Notes under the pieces: model-generated
Told to the model about the DNA's origin: nothing
Seen by the model: the letters and a program-made list of their open reading frames with translations, nothing else
The model's database searches: none
DNA from: Aurelia coerulea
Taxonomy: Eukaryota > Cnidaria > Scyphozoa > Semaeostomeae > Ulmaridae
Length of the DNA: 64,000 nt
NCBI GenBank assembly: GCA_039566865.1
Contig: CM076947.1
Coordinates: forward strand, 10,237,501 to 10,301,500
Direction of reading: 5' to 3'
Shown here: positions 36,189-46,657 of the stretch, piece by piece
Layout of the letters: each line of letters opens with the position of its first letter
How positions within the stretch are numbered: the first letter of the stretch is position 1
Program-made: the position numbers and the translations under genes

Positions 36189-39129
36189 TTTATATCTTTC
36201 TCTTCCAATTTATTTAGAGACATCCTTTTGATCTTTCTTTGAGCAATGTTCCTTTCCTTGGTGTCTCTTTTTTGGAACCGCTCTTTCATCCTTTTTATTT
36301 TAGTATTTTCTAGTTCCTGTTCATCATGTTTTCTTTTCCTTATCATATCATTAGCCTTTTTAATGACGTGTTTCATCAATGATTGGTCATCACCTTGTTT
36401 TTGCAACCATCCCAATGACTTGTTCATTTTAAACTTTACCTTCGAACTCACAAAATCTATCTTTGAATTGGGCCCCCTCCGATAATTTGAATCAGCCATG
36501 GCAAGGGTCCGCTCAGCATGCATGTTATGACTTGGTGCGGAGGCTGTTTGAATCATCATCTGTTCTGTTGGATTTGACAAGTTTCCTTCTAAATACGCAT
36601 GGAGCTGTCTTTTCAGGACTTCAATAAATCCCTCGGAAAGTGATGCTATAATCTCACAAAACTTTGGCATATCATTTGGCTGTGAATAGAGTGACACTAA
36701 TACAGCATCAGCAGTATTGAGTGGCTTGCCAAACACATCAACAGAATCCGTCAAGATTGATGTTGGCTCTTCTTTATACTGATGCAAGGACTGCAGAACT
36801 TTTCTGAAAAGTAATCTCATATCTAGGTGGTGTAAGTTTTCCTCATTCCCATAAATATGTGTCATCCAAGGTCCAGTTAACACTTTCCCAAAGATACCAA
36901 TAGCTTGAAGTTGTAACTTTGCTTCATCTGTGCTTAGGTCAGAAAGTAAAGCATGTGACAACTTTGCTGCAGGGCACCATTTCTCCAGATATTCAAGTAA
37001 AGGATCTACCAAATAGAGGACAGATCCAGCAAGCCCTAGTACATTTTTGTTTACACCGTTGTCCACACATGCAGCAGGCCTCTGATACTTCGTAAGTTTA
37101 ATTTTGTATCATAGAGCAATCAAATTGCAACAATTTGGACATTCTATTTTTAGCCTTGTTTCCATGGTTACCAATTTTTCATACTGCACTCTGTGAAAAA
37201 CATACTTTGTATCTCTTTTATGTTTAATTGGTCCAATTAAGTCTAAATTAAGAATTTATATATATTTTGATCTATATCTTTCATTTCTTTATGAAAAATA
37301 AAGTTTCATGACCTTTTAGCAACCTTTCATTTATATGACGTCATATGACATCATAATGATCATCATGCTCTAGCAACAACAACAACATCGCTAATTGGAT
37401 TATGATTTCAAATTTTCATTGTTTACATAATGAACTACCTTTGTGCCAAGTTTGGCTGCCATATCTCTTATGACAACAGAGATAGACAGGGGGGGGGGGG
37501 CGGAATCCGCCCCCCCCAGGCATTGAGTGTTTCATTAAACAGAATATGAAACCGGTTTCCAACAAACCTTGGCAGAAGGTCAGGGGATATTCCTTTCAGC
37601 TTCATAAATGACTGGAATGAGCTGGGGTCCCCACTTCCCTCTTTGTGCTTTAATTTTGATACAGCCAAAATGATTTTAACAGCTAAGGCTTCTTTTCCAA
37701 AAAGTTTTCCATCAATAGTTGGTTCTTTTTTCTCCCTTGCTTTCAACACTTGCTTTGCCTTATTTGCCATGCCATCTAGAGGATGAACGTTGCAATTTAG
37801 TTCAACCAATCCTTTTCCAAAATCTTTTTCCAGCTCCCTAACTACACAGTGGTTCACACGAACTCTGTCCGTAAGTGTGCAACTAATATTCTCTTTTCCT
37901 TTGCTAATTGTCTCAGTTTTATCCAAGAGACGGTAGGTGCCATAATCAGACATCAAATTATCAACTGTATTCACAATATCATCTGTGTAGTCTTTTGTGT
38001 TCCCACCAGCAAGATTTGAAACACCAAGGACAATGTTCTCTTTGCCAGTGCACACATGAATTTCATTTAGATGTTTCCCTTTTAAGCTAGTCCCATCCCA
38101 ACTCAATGTATTATTTGCATTTGATAGCAGAGTCTCAGCTCCTTGCAAATCTGCAATCACTCCCATCTCTCTTCCCATCCTCACTATGCTACTTCTGCTA
38201 GGTACATCTAATAATTCTCTCCCAGTCATTTCTCTTACAATGAAACTTATAACATCTCCAGCATGTTCCACTGGTACTTGTCTTTGCAAGCAATGATAAA
38301 TGCATTTTCTGATGTTGCTACCGTATGTCTTAGTGCCTTTCTTTGTAACAATTGGTGTTGTCTCATCTTTATTGGTTTCGTTTGGATCCAATTTACTATT
38401 TTCAAATTCTAAATGCGCATTTTTTTCTTTCAGGTGGTCAAGTTGTGATTTCAAATGGGCAATTTTATGTTTCCAGTAACTAGCATTAGAATGCTGTTGA
38501 TGTTTTACTTTATTTACTTCAAGGGTATTCTTTCTTTTTGATTTATGATCATTAACACTTTTTCTTAAACTTTTTACTCTTTTCATCAACACTGATATGC
38601 GGTGATTCTTTCGCTTCAACATTTCATTGATTCTCTTTGGTTGATAAGCCAAAAGCTTGTTTTTAACTTCCTTATGTTTGAATTCGATTTTCTTAACTTC
38701 ATTGTTTAGTTTTTTATATTTCTCTTCACTGTGTAATATTTTCCTTGTGTATTCTTTCTGGTCATGTTCCAACGTTTTTATTTTCTGATTTAGTTCTGTA
38801 CTTTTCTCTTCACTTTGGGTCTTCAAGCTGTTACAGTTGAAACAGGGGGTAAGACTTGTGGCTTTCTTCTCATTATCTTTGCTCTCATTTTTTTGAACTT
38901 CTGGCCGGGCTTCTGGTAGATTAAACTGTGCTTGATAAAATGCTTGTAACTTTGGCATGTCTTGTTTCCTTTTCTTTAATTTAATTTCAGTTTTCCTTAG
39001 CCTTGCAAGTATTGTCTTCAATGACTTAATGTTGATGTCGCGATAACCATGCTCAGTTAGTGTCTCTTTGATTCTTTCCGCACTGCAATTATCCTCAAAA
39101 TGATTCAAAATCTCTTTGTTTGTCTTCAT
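36189..39129 (-). pseudogene. Coiled-coil, RNase-H-like transposase gene, interrupted
   Basis: The start ATG ends at 39129 (MKTNKEILNHF). The first ORF of 553 codons has a CFNCNSLK Cys pair, a long lysine/glutamate coiled coil (about residues 105-255), then a conserved domain with LSWDGTSLKGKHLNEIH (about 340) and NCNVHPLDGMANK (about 445). Its last residues (WGGRIPPPPP) are read from an inserted element. The gene resumes at 37066 (DNGVNKNVLGL) and has HNMHAERTLAMADSNYRR (about 185 residues on) before a basic tail that runs into the BEL LTR. The spaced D, D/H and E positions suggest an RNase-H-fold transposase related to hAT or to the multicopy proteins of bivalves and cnidarians; this is inference. 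Without the small insertion at 37077-37516 it would look nearly intact. Confidence 0.6.
37077..37516. mobile_element. Small poly-G element inside the transposase-like gene
   Basis: It separates two segments of one reading frame. Its right end is a hairpin, GGGGGGCGGAATCCGCCCCC, made of a G-run and a C-run around CGGAATCCG. The body is AT-rich, has TGACGTCATATGACATCA-like palindromes near 37337, and encodes nothing. The left end and any duplication (perhaps around GGCC) are not sharp. Confidence 0.6.
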
Positions 39130-41073
39130 CTTGATCCTTTAAAAGTCAGTTACAATTTTCAAAAGTATTCATGGTGCATGTGCTTGTTAAATAATGTTTC
39201 ACATGTAAAAATAAAAAGTCCATATGTATGCAGATGTTTTTCATAGATTTAAAAAAAGATTGTTTTTTGGAGAAAAATATGGAAAAAAAAGTAAGAAATG
39301 CATGTTATAAATGATTTATAATATAATATTTTAGGCCTAGGCCTATGTCCAGAGAGGTCCAGAGATATACAAATGAAACATCTTGATCTTTTACATGAAA
39401 TAGAATACAACAACTATCAATATCATACATATCATTGTGTATTATAACTATGTTCTTACATTAAGCAATCTCTCCCACCATAAAATATCTGACGTTGAAA
39501 TTACTTATTTTCGGGAAACTTTTTTTATTACGTTCGCTAGGCCAAAACATGATGAAAAATGCATCATTTTGAAGAGGAAAGACTAAATTTTGTGTGCATT
39601 GCTTCAAACTTGTAAATACTTTTAATATTATGCCCGTAAAATGCCGAAAAAGATTTAATTTTACTATTATTAAAGTAAAATATCAATAAAAGTATAAGTA
39701 CCTACCCGATTTGAAAATTTTTTTCGCGCACATTCAGAGGAACCTTCTTGGCGCCAGAATTTCAAGTAATGGAGGCTATGAGTTGCAACCGAGGCTAGAA
39801 CAACAGCGCGCAAAACACCCAGTCCAGCCCGCGCGGCTCGCAGCTGCGGTCGCAACTTTTCTTCATTGTTCTGATCAGAAGGATTTCTGCGGTAAGTGAT
39901 CTATTATGAAAGTACCTAAGGATGGGGGAAATAGGGGGTTGAGGATAGTAATTTGGTGAAATTTTGATAATATCTTGACAAACTAAACACTTTCAAGTCA
40001 AAAAATTCTCACTGTAAAACAGATTCTCAAGATATGCAGGAAAACTTATCGTTAGTAGTACTATACGAGGATACCCCCGGGGAATCTTATACCGTTTGCA
40101 ACCAATGGTGCACAAAATTAAAACAAAATTACATAGCTTAGGTGGAAACAACCCTGTTGATCAGCTTTAATCTATTTATTGCTGATGTAAAACATTTGGG
40201 GTTGAAATATCCTTGCAGAGAGACCGCTAACTAATTTTTGCCATTTTGTTAAAGATGACGTCATTGATGAGGTCACATGACACATAATTGGTATATTGTT
40301 CCTGGAAACAATTTAAGAGACCTTATAGATTATAAGTATAGAAAGTAAAAAGGATACTATCAACGGATTACGAGGTGATCTGGAATTCGGCTTCTGTAAA
40401 ATGCGGGCCCGCAGGTCCGATAAAATGCGGGTCCCACTCCAAGATTGGTGGCGGGTCTCGGTGTGTAAGGCATGCTACAGCGGTCGACGGGTCTTGCGAG
40501 GCTTATGCCCACTTCCTGTTTTCATCCTCGAATGCTTGCGTTCAATCCAACACTGCGCAGAAGATAGGGCTTGTTCTGGTTTGTTTAACTTTAGCAAGGA
40601 TGTACCGTTGTGGTGCCAAACTTCAGCAAGGAACTCCTATGATATAACAGCGATGTACATGTACCGATCTAGTCAAGCACAAGTTCCGGAGAAAAGAATG
40701 TTCCCTGGCAGTTCTTCCCACCTGACGTTTTGCATACGTCAAGGAACATAATTGCAGCAGTGTTATAAACTGTAATATGATTGCTAAGAAATAACAAAGT
40801 CAATAGGAAATAAGAAACAGCGTAAGAAACTAAACTTAAAATTTGAAAACTTTCATGTTGAAATCACAAAAAGACGCGAGTGCCTCCTATTTCTATTTCT
40901 ATGGTATCGAATGATGCATAGGGACTTCCCCATGGGAAGGGATCCCCGCCAAAGTACAAAGTTCTCCCATATTTGCATTGGGATTGAAATTCTTTGCAAG
41001 CTGTGACTGTATGTGACTCAAGATCTTTTCATTGATCAGGTACGATTTCACAATGTATTTTTCTTTTTGTGCT
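39130..41073. other. No supported gene
   Basis: 39130-39720 is AT-rich upstream sequence of the transposase-like gene. 39740-39870 is locally GC-rich (GCGCGCAAAACACCCAGTCC) and could be a promoter or a first exon, but no frame stands out. 40250-40310 carries TGACGTCA and GTCACATGAC-like palindromes of the kind seen in the small elements. ORFs at 40375-40751 overlap in two frames without motifs. Confidence 0.4.
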
Positions 41074-41606
41074 GACCCCCGGGGGGGGCACTCCCATACT
41101 TGACCTGACGGGATGTGCCGCTCAACAGGGTGTCCTTTTACGGTAAAAATTATGCGACAGGGTGTCCTTTTCTAATGCAAATTATGCGACAGGGTATTAT
41201 AATAGGTAAAAAAAATTATGCGACAAGGTATCACAAGCAAAAATTGCGTTCTACACTAACTTTGAGATGCAGAATTTTTATGCGACAGGGTATCACAAGC
41301 AAAAATTGCGTTCTACACTATATTTGAGTTGCAAAATTTTTATGCGACAGGGTATACTTTTGGCCTATTTTTTATGCGACAGGGTGCAGGGTGTGGAGAG
41401 GCTTTCCGCACACCCCGTTTCGGTCCGTACAAAGGGCTCCTTGCAGCATACAACAACCGTTTGTATGTGGTTTGTATGTGGCCATGGGACCTACATTCAA
41501 AGAGGCCCACAAACCCGCATTTTATCGGACCTGAGGACCCACATTTTACAGAAGCCGTCTGGAATTACACCCAGAAACAGCTTACCTAAAAGTTGGCCCC
41601 GGGGTC
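41074..41606. mobile_element. Small element with GACCCC-GGGG ends and internal repeats
   Basis: The left end GACCCCCGGGGGGGGCACTC and the right end GGCCCCGGGGTC are inverted. The left part reads ACTTGACCTGACGGGATGTG, which I recall as typical of abundant coral MITEs. Internally, ATGCGACAGGGT recurs at about 41152, 41187, 41280, 41343 and 41375, and ATCACAAGCAAAAATTGCGT occurs twice. The short plus-strand ORFs are read through these repeats and are not genes. Confidence 0.7.
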
Positions 41607-41922
41607 ATTCCATGTCAAGTTACCAGATTAAAAATGAAATGGACACCCAACTATCTTTAATTTTGCTGATTTTTTGGCTATTTGCAAACAACACTAATGG
41701 TAACAACATATTTTAATTTCAGCTCAATATCTTTATCCGTTCTTGATTTATCGCTTTTTCAAATTTACCCACATTTTGGCTCAAAATGTTAATTGGCGGC
41801 CATTTTGAATTGCGCTAAAATTTGAATGGTCATAATTTTCCTAATAATTCCAATAGAAGCCACCCAAAATCACTGAAAGTCTTCACTTAACCATTTTAAG
41901 ACCCAAAGAGTTCAAAAATGAC

Positions 41923-42021
41923 TGTCTGATTGTCCTCAAAGTGCCAAAAGGGAATTGTCTGATTGGCAATAAAGTGACAATAGGGAATTGTCTGATTGGC
42001 CTCAAAGTGCCAAAAGGGAAC
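41923..42021. repeat. 33-bp tandem repeat, three units
   Basis: TGTCTGATTGKCCTCAAAGT-type units start at 41923, 41956 and 41989. The array abuts the first copy of the 173-bp direct repeat. Confidence 0.75.
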
Positions 42022-42141
42022 TTGGTCAATCAAAATCTTGCATTGACTTAATCTTTACAGATCAACCTAACCTTTTCATTGAGTCCGGTATTCATCCTTC
42101 CCTTCGTGAGCAATGTCATCATCAAATAGTTTGTGGAAAAC

Positions 42142-42800
42142 TTCCCTTGGAAAACAACAACTTTTACGTTTTACCAAAAATCCACAAATCTAAGGAAATC
42201 ATTCAATCAATTGCAAGATCAGATAAAGACTACATTGAAATGTCACTACCTGATAATCTCAAAGGAAGACCGATCGTTGCAGGGCCAGCATCATCAACTC
42301 AAAGATTAAGCGAGTTCCTGGACACTTTACTTAAACCTATCGTGCCTACACTTTCCACCTACGTCAAAGATGACTGGGATTTTACAAGAAAGATACCGCG
42401 AGAATTTAACACAGCTACGTCATTGTTTCTTTATGATGTTGTTAGCCTTTACACTAGCATACCACATACCCTCGGAATTGAAGCTATTGATTATTGGATT
42501 GACAAAAGAAACGATTTGATACCACCACGTTTTACAAAAAAACTTTATTTTAGAATCAGTTAAATTTGTACTCGAGAACAACTACTTCCTCTTTGACAAC
42601 GTCATGTACAAGCAAGTGTCAGGCACTGCTATGGGAACCAAATTTGCGCCTCCATACGCTTGCCTTACTATCGGTTACTTAGAGAAAACAAGATTATTCC
42701 CTAAAATTCTAAAGAACTATTTCACGGATTCAATTTGCTCATACATAAAAGATACCTTTTTTCGCTTTATGGATGATGGAGTTGAAATGAGCATTCTGTG
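42142..42800 (+). pseudogene. Penelope-like reverse transcriptase fragment
   Basis: Penelope-like elements encode an RT related to telomerase. Visible motifs are YVLPKIHK and GRPIVAGPAS near the start, SLFLYDVVSLYTSIPH (catalytic motif A), GTAMGTKFAPPYA (motif B, about 42625-42663) and FFRFMDDG (motif C with the DD pair, about 42760-42780). A frameshift in an A-run near 42540 breaks the frame between motifs A and B. No GIY-YIG endonuclease is seen; the sequence turns into LINE endonuclease after 42900. Confidence 0.75.
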
Positions 42801-42894
42801 GTCGACGAGAGGCCGGAGTCTTCGAGAAGTTAATAGCCTGTGTTCCAGACCACTTGGAGATTCAACTGCCGCTGTCCCCAATGGTGGGAAAAAG

Positions 42895-43118
42895 ATAATG
42901 AGAATGATGAGGGAAAACAATTTGAACCACTAACCTCAGGCCTTGGATTACACAAGTTAATCTCTGGACCAACCCACATGATTGGTCAATCAAAATCTTG
43001 CATTGACTTAATCTTTACAGATCAACCTAACTTTTTCAGTGAGTCCGGTATTCATCCTTCCCTTCATGAGCAATGTCATCATCAAATACTTCATGGAAAA
43101 CTTCCCTTGGAAAACAAG
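42895..43118 (+). pseudogene. LINE APE-endonuclease fragment (CR1-like)
   Basis: The frame reads EGKQFEPLTSGLGLHKLISG then SKSCIDLIFTDQPN and HPSLHEQCHHQI. This is the C-terminal half of an apurinic-type endonuclease, with the SxxDLIF and HH motifs near the end of the fold. It is truncated at both sides and continues into Penelope-like sequence. Confidence 0.65.
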
Positions 43119-43159
43119 AAACTTTTACGTTTTACCAAAAATCCACAAATCTAAGAAAA

Positions 43160-43879
43160 AAAAGAAGAATTATTCATAACTGTCTGGCTGTTCCCACATT
43201 TAAAATGATCTGAACGGTGCCGTTCAATCAAAAAATCGCAATGTTTGAAGCCTCCAAATAAACGCACCGATAGCAAGATGACCATCATTACCTCATTACC
43301 ACCATTTCACCATTACCAAGAAATTAGGAAACTCCAAAGACTTTGTTGAAGTAGCGTTTTCCATTTTGTAGAAAGAAGTTAATTCCTCTATTCACTTGCT
43401 TCTCGTAACCTCTGCTTGCCTGTGTCCAATAAATTTATCAAATGAACCTTCACAATTCTCATCTACTTGAATATTATTCTGTTTTGATTATGGTTTCGAA
43501 GTACACTTTACTTCATGCTTATTCACTTTGGTGTCCTGTCACCCACTCTAAAAGCTGTCCGTTCCAAGGGTCGAAAGTGAGGAATAATGTTGAACAGTTT
43601 GCGGTCCTCATATTTGTAAATAATGCGTCAAAGAATGCAACCATATGGAATGTGACTCCCTCGACTGAGTACGAAGGTGCCAGCCTGGTTCCCTGTGCGT
43701 CAACTTGACCGTGTTCGCGTGAGGGTACTGGGCGCCAGGGAAGCAATTTGTTGACGCCTGGAAAAAAACCAACCAAAGTTTTTTCTCAAACTCCTCACTC
43801 CTTATTTGGAAAGCCGGTTGTGAGTGGTTTTGCCCGCAAGATTTTAAGATGAAGTAGAAGATGGGAGAATTTGAGGAAG
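43160..43879. other. No supported gene
   Basis: Short ORFs on both strands at 43442-43922 overlap and have no motifs. Nothing else was recognised. Confidence 0.4.
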
Positions 43880-44087
43880 ATGGCAGAGTATTCATCTTCC
43901 TCAAGGAACTATGATTCTTCACCAGAAAATGATCAATGGGAAGTCAATGACTTCCCATTACTGCAGAATGCTAGAAAGAAGCTCCATTTGTTTCCAAGAA
44001 GCCCAGTTAAAAGTTGTCATGTTCATGTTGTAACATCCCCGCTACGGTCTCCAACCAAACAGAAAGCGAGAACCGACAGGCTAAGAG
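43880..44087 (+). CDS. Candidate first exon, unrecognised
   Basis: The ATG at 43880 has good context (GAAGATGGC). It opens 69 codons rich in Ser, Pro and basic residues (MAEYSSSSRNYDSSPENDQW, then SPLRSPTKQKART) and ends at a strong donor, AG/GTGAGA, at 44088. The composition suggests a nuclear protein. A possible later exon at 46430 is in a different phase, so an intermediate exon would be needed. No function is assigned. Confidence 0.35.
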
Positions 44088-44299
44088 GTGAGAGGCAACG
44101 TTAAATCTTTAGCCGATATTGCCGCGTGAGCAAAGCAAGGCAAAAAGTTGGTTTGTTTGTTCCTGCATCATCTCAATACAATGTGATAATCTACATGATA
44201 CGGTGAAATATCAATATTTGTATACATTTATGCTAGTTTGGTACAATTGCTGCTGCCTATCACTTTATTTACGAAAGAAAAACTGTACCGAACTTGCAT

Positions 44300-44920
44300 G
44301 CAACTTAGGCCCAAAATTGACATGCCTGACAGAACCAACCCTGAATTATATGAAAACTCTGTTGAATGAACAAAATGATGAAATCCTTAGAGAGATGCAC
44401 AGTAAATTTACGGAAATCAAGCTGGACATGCAAAAAACCACTGAAATAGCCCAGAGGCAGAAGGCAGATTTGGCAAATGCCCTATTCAGCTTAAATAAGT
44501 CTAATCTAAGTGCTACTCTGGATGACCAAATTAATCGCTCAATGCGCTCAACCCTAATTTGTAAGGGAATTAAAGAGGAACCCCACAAAACATGGGACCA
44601 AACAGAGGGAATTCTTGTAGAAGTTATCCCAAGAAACCTTAAAATTGAAGCTGATCAAGTTGCAGAAATGATTGAGCAAGCACACAGCAGAGGAAAGCAT
44701 CAATCTAATGACAGGAAAGGGCCAAGGCATATCTGTCTATGTGAAGTTCTTCTTTTGGAAAGACAGTGAGACTGTGAAAAATGAGATTTTCTGATTTTTG
44801 TCGACAGCACCCAAAGATGGGTATCCCAGCTGACCAGATGTACTCCAAAGAAGTAACAAAGAGACAAAATGATGCAATGTTTGAGCGGCAACAATTGATA
44901 GCAGCCAAAGAAATATCTAA
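44300..44920 (+). pseudogene. L1-like LINE ORF1 remnant
   Basis: The protein starts with a coiled-coil stretch (LLNEQNDEILREMHSKF through KSNLSATLDD), then the RRM-like part of an ORF1 RNA-binding protein (RSTLICKGIKEEPHKTWDQ and DQVAEMIEQAHSRGK, then NDRKGPRHI). A frameshift near 44730 moves the FFWKDSETVKNEI continuation to another frame. The second LINE ORF, with endonuclease and RT, does not follow. Confidence 0.7.
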
Positions 44921-44999
44921 TGGTTACCTGGCATACACTCTTTTTTTATAAGAAAATTGTTTATAAGAATATTCAGGCTCAGAATCGTTCAACTGTTAA

Positions 45000-45708
45000 A
45001 GTTAGTTGACGGAGCTAAAGCCAACGGCTTTCTAAAAATAATTTCAATTCAACTCAATTAAAATGAATTGACCAATCAGCGATTGCCTTTCGTCACACCA
45101 CTGAATTGAGGAAGAGGGGAAACCCCTGGATGGAAAACGCACAAGGCCGTACAACTACAATACAACAAAATAATATCATCCTCTATAATCACACTTGCCC
45201 TCTTTTCGTGGAACTCTCTTGCATACAAATATCTTCCAGCATGTGAACATATCCACCTTCCAGCTTTTCAAATTTTGTCATGCACGGACTGAGTTTCGGG
45301 GGAGTTTTGTACGTCTTTTGGCAACGATCGGCCTAGGCGCCTAAACTGTTTCTAAAATCCACTCTGTTAGTGTTGTCTCAGCTGAAGTCTCGAAGCCTAA
45401 TAACAACTGGATATCGTCATGCTCGTCCAACAAGAACAACTCCTCTTCCTTTTCCCCGTACCCCAAAAACAAAGTGCACAACTTTCCAGCTCGTTGAGTT
45501 CGCATCTGTTTCTTGCAGGAGAGCACAACTCTGAATCCGTTAGCCATTTTAAATTTGTTTGTTCTCGAGAAAACCTGATCACGTGAAAGTGGTGATCACC
45601 ACAAGAGTTCTCAATTTTCATTGGCTAAGAAACAAGATCTATTTTTAGCTTGCCCAGCTCCCTGCATATGCAGGCCTGGAGGTGGCTTTTTATCTCCGTC
45701 AACTAACT
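45000..45708. mobile_element. TTAA-flanked element, piggyBac-like
   Basis: The ends AGTTAGTTGACGGAG and CTCCGTCAACTAACT are exact inverted repeats, and TTAA lies immediately outside both (44996-44999, 45709-45712). TTAA target sites are the mark of piggyBac elements. The 709-bp body contains a minus-strand ORF at 45547-45341 beginning MANGFRVVLSCKKQMRTQ with an acidic end (EKEEELFLLDEHDD), in good start context. It could be a leftover of a first exon, but it is unrecognised. Confidence 0.7.
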
Positions 45709-46429
45709 TTAAGAATATTATAAGAACATTGATCGGTCTCAGCTTGCATAGTTTTGTCTAATTTTCCAGCAGTTGCCTGTTTTGGATGTTCTTAACAGGG
45801 TATCGCATGACTGACATATCTGGTTTTTTTAAAAAGTATGTTTAAAAGTTTATAATTGTTAAAGGGGCATTCCTCGGGAAAAAACCGGATATCATTGAAC
45901 TGTGTTGTTGGCACTTAAAACGAATATGCATATCATTACTGACATTTTCCAATGCTTTTCCGATTTAAATAAAGCTCAGACCGGCCACAGACGAAATAAA
46001 TATTTTCATAAAACGAGACTAAGAACTCGGCCATATCCCAGAAGTTGAAGCCGAACCAGAAAACGAACATTGTCGGATAAGCTGATCAATCCTATCGCGC
46101 GCAGTCAACCGTGGACAAATGAAACAAAATAGTCTACAATAGGACAACATCCCAACTGTAAAAGGAAGACTTTCACAGATTCACAGACAATGTGCTGTTC
46201 CAAATACCAAGTGACCCAGATTCCCCAGAATCCAATAAGGTAGGCACATGTTTTACTTTTTAGATGTTTGAATAATTTGTTTTTCGTCAAATTTCGGAAG
46301 TTACTAATTTCAAACTGCAGATTTGTAGCAGTTTTTAGGCCAATGAATCATCATGGTTGGTAGATTTTTCCGAGCCTTGATTAGCCTACACTCACTATTT
46401 TGAAAAGGCCTATTTATCTTGCCTTACAG
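45709..46429. other. No supported gene
   Basis: AT-rich sequence. The stretch on either side of the TTAA element (TTTATAAGAATATT...GGCAACTG) resembles 25130-25400 in the transposase intron, so it is probably another dispersed repeat. Confidence 0.35.
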
Positions 46430-46657
46430 GACAAGAAACCCAAGTTATTTAAAAAGTATTTGGAGGAAAAGAAGAAGAAAAAGAATGAAAATTCCCCCAA
46501 GAAAAGTGTTGCTCGCCGGCTGGAACCGTGGTCGCCGCAGCAATCGTTCCAAATCCTTGACAAGGCAGTGATCACTTCGCCAGGGAAATCAACGAGGCTG
46601 AGGCTTAACAAGCGAAAATCGGAACGAGAGCAACCACAACAAACAGCTAAGAAATAG
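46430..46657 (+). CDS. Candidate internal or last exon, unrecognised
   Basis: A pyrimidine-rich acceptor (GCCTTACAG) is followed by an open frame: DKKPKLFKKYLEEKKKKKNE, then SPKKSVARRLEPWSPQQSF and KSTRLRLNKRKSE, ending in a stop at 46657. It is very basic with S-P motifs, resembling a nuclear or chromatin-associated tail. It might belong with the basic S-P exon at 43880-44087, but the phases do not fit directly. Confidence 0.35.
   Translation, partial: DKKPKLFKKYLEEKKKKKNENSPKKSVARRLEPWSPQQSFQILDKAVITSPGKSTRLRLNKRKSEREQPQQTAKK

Larger units (their letters stand above)
42022..43155 (+). mobile_element. LINE-endonuclease/Penelope-like chimera between direct repeats
   Basis: A 173-bp segment at 42022-42194 is repeated directly at 42982-43155 with few changes. 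Each copy joins an APE-type LINE endonuclease piece (SKSCIDLIFTDQPN, HPSLREQCHHQI) in frame to the start of a Penelope-like RT (NFYVLPKIHKSKE). The first copy continues into RT sequence; the second ends where an A-run begins, one base after the shared block. This fits a tandem, truncated insertion of one chimeric source or template switching during retrotransposition. Confidence 0.65.

Noticed and set aside
43880..46657. Joining the exons 43880-44087 and 46430-46657 into one gene
   Set aside because: Direct splicing shifts the frame and meets a stop within eight codons; an unseen middle exon would be required.
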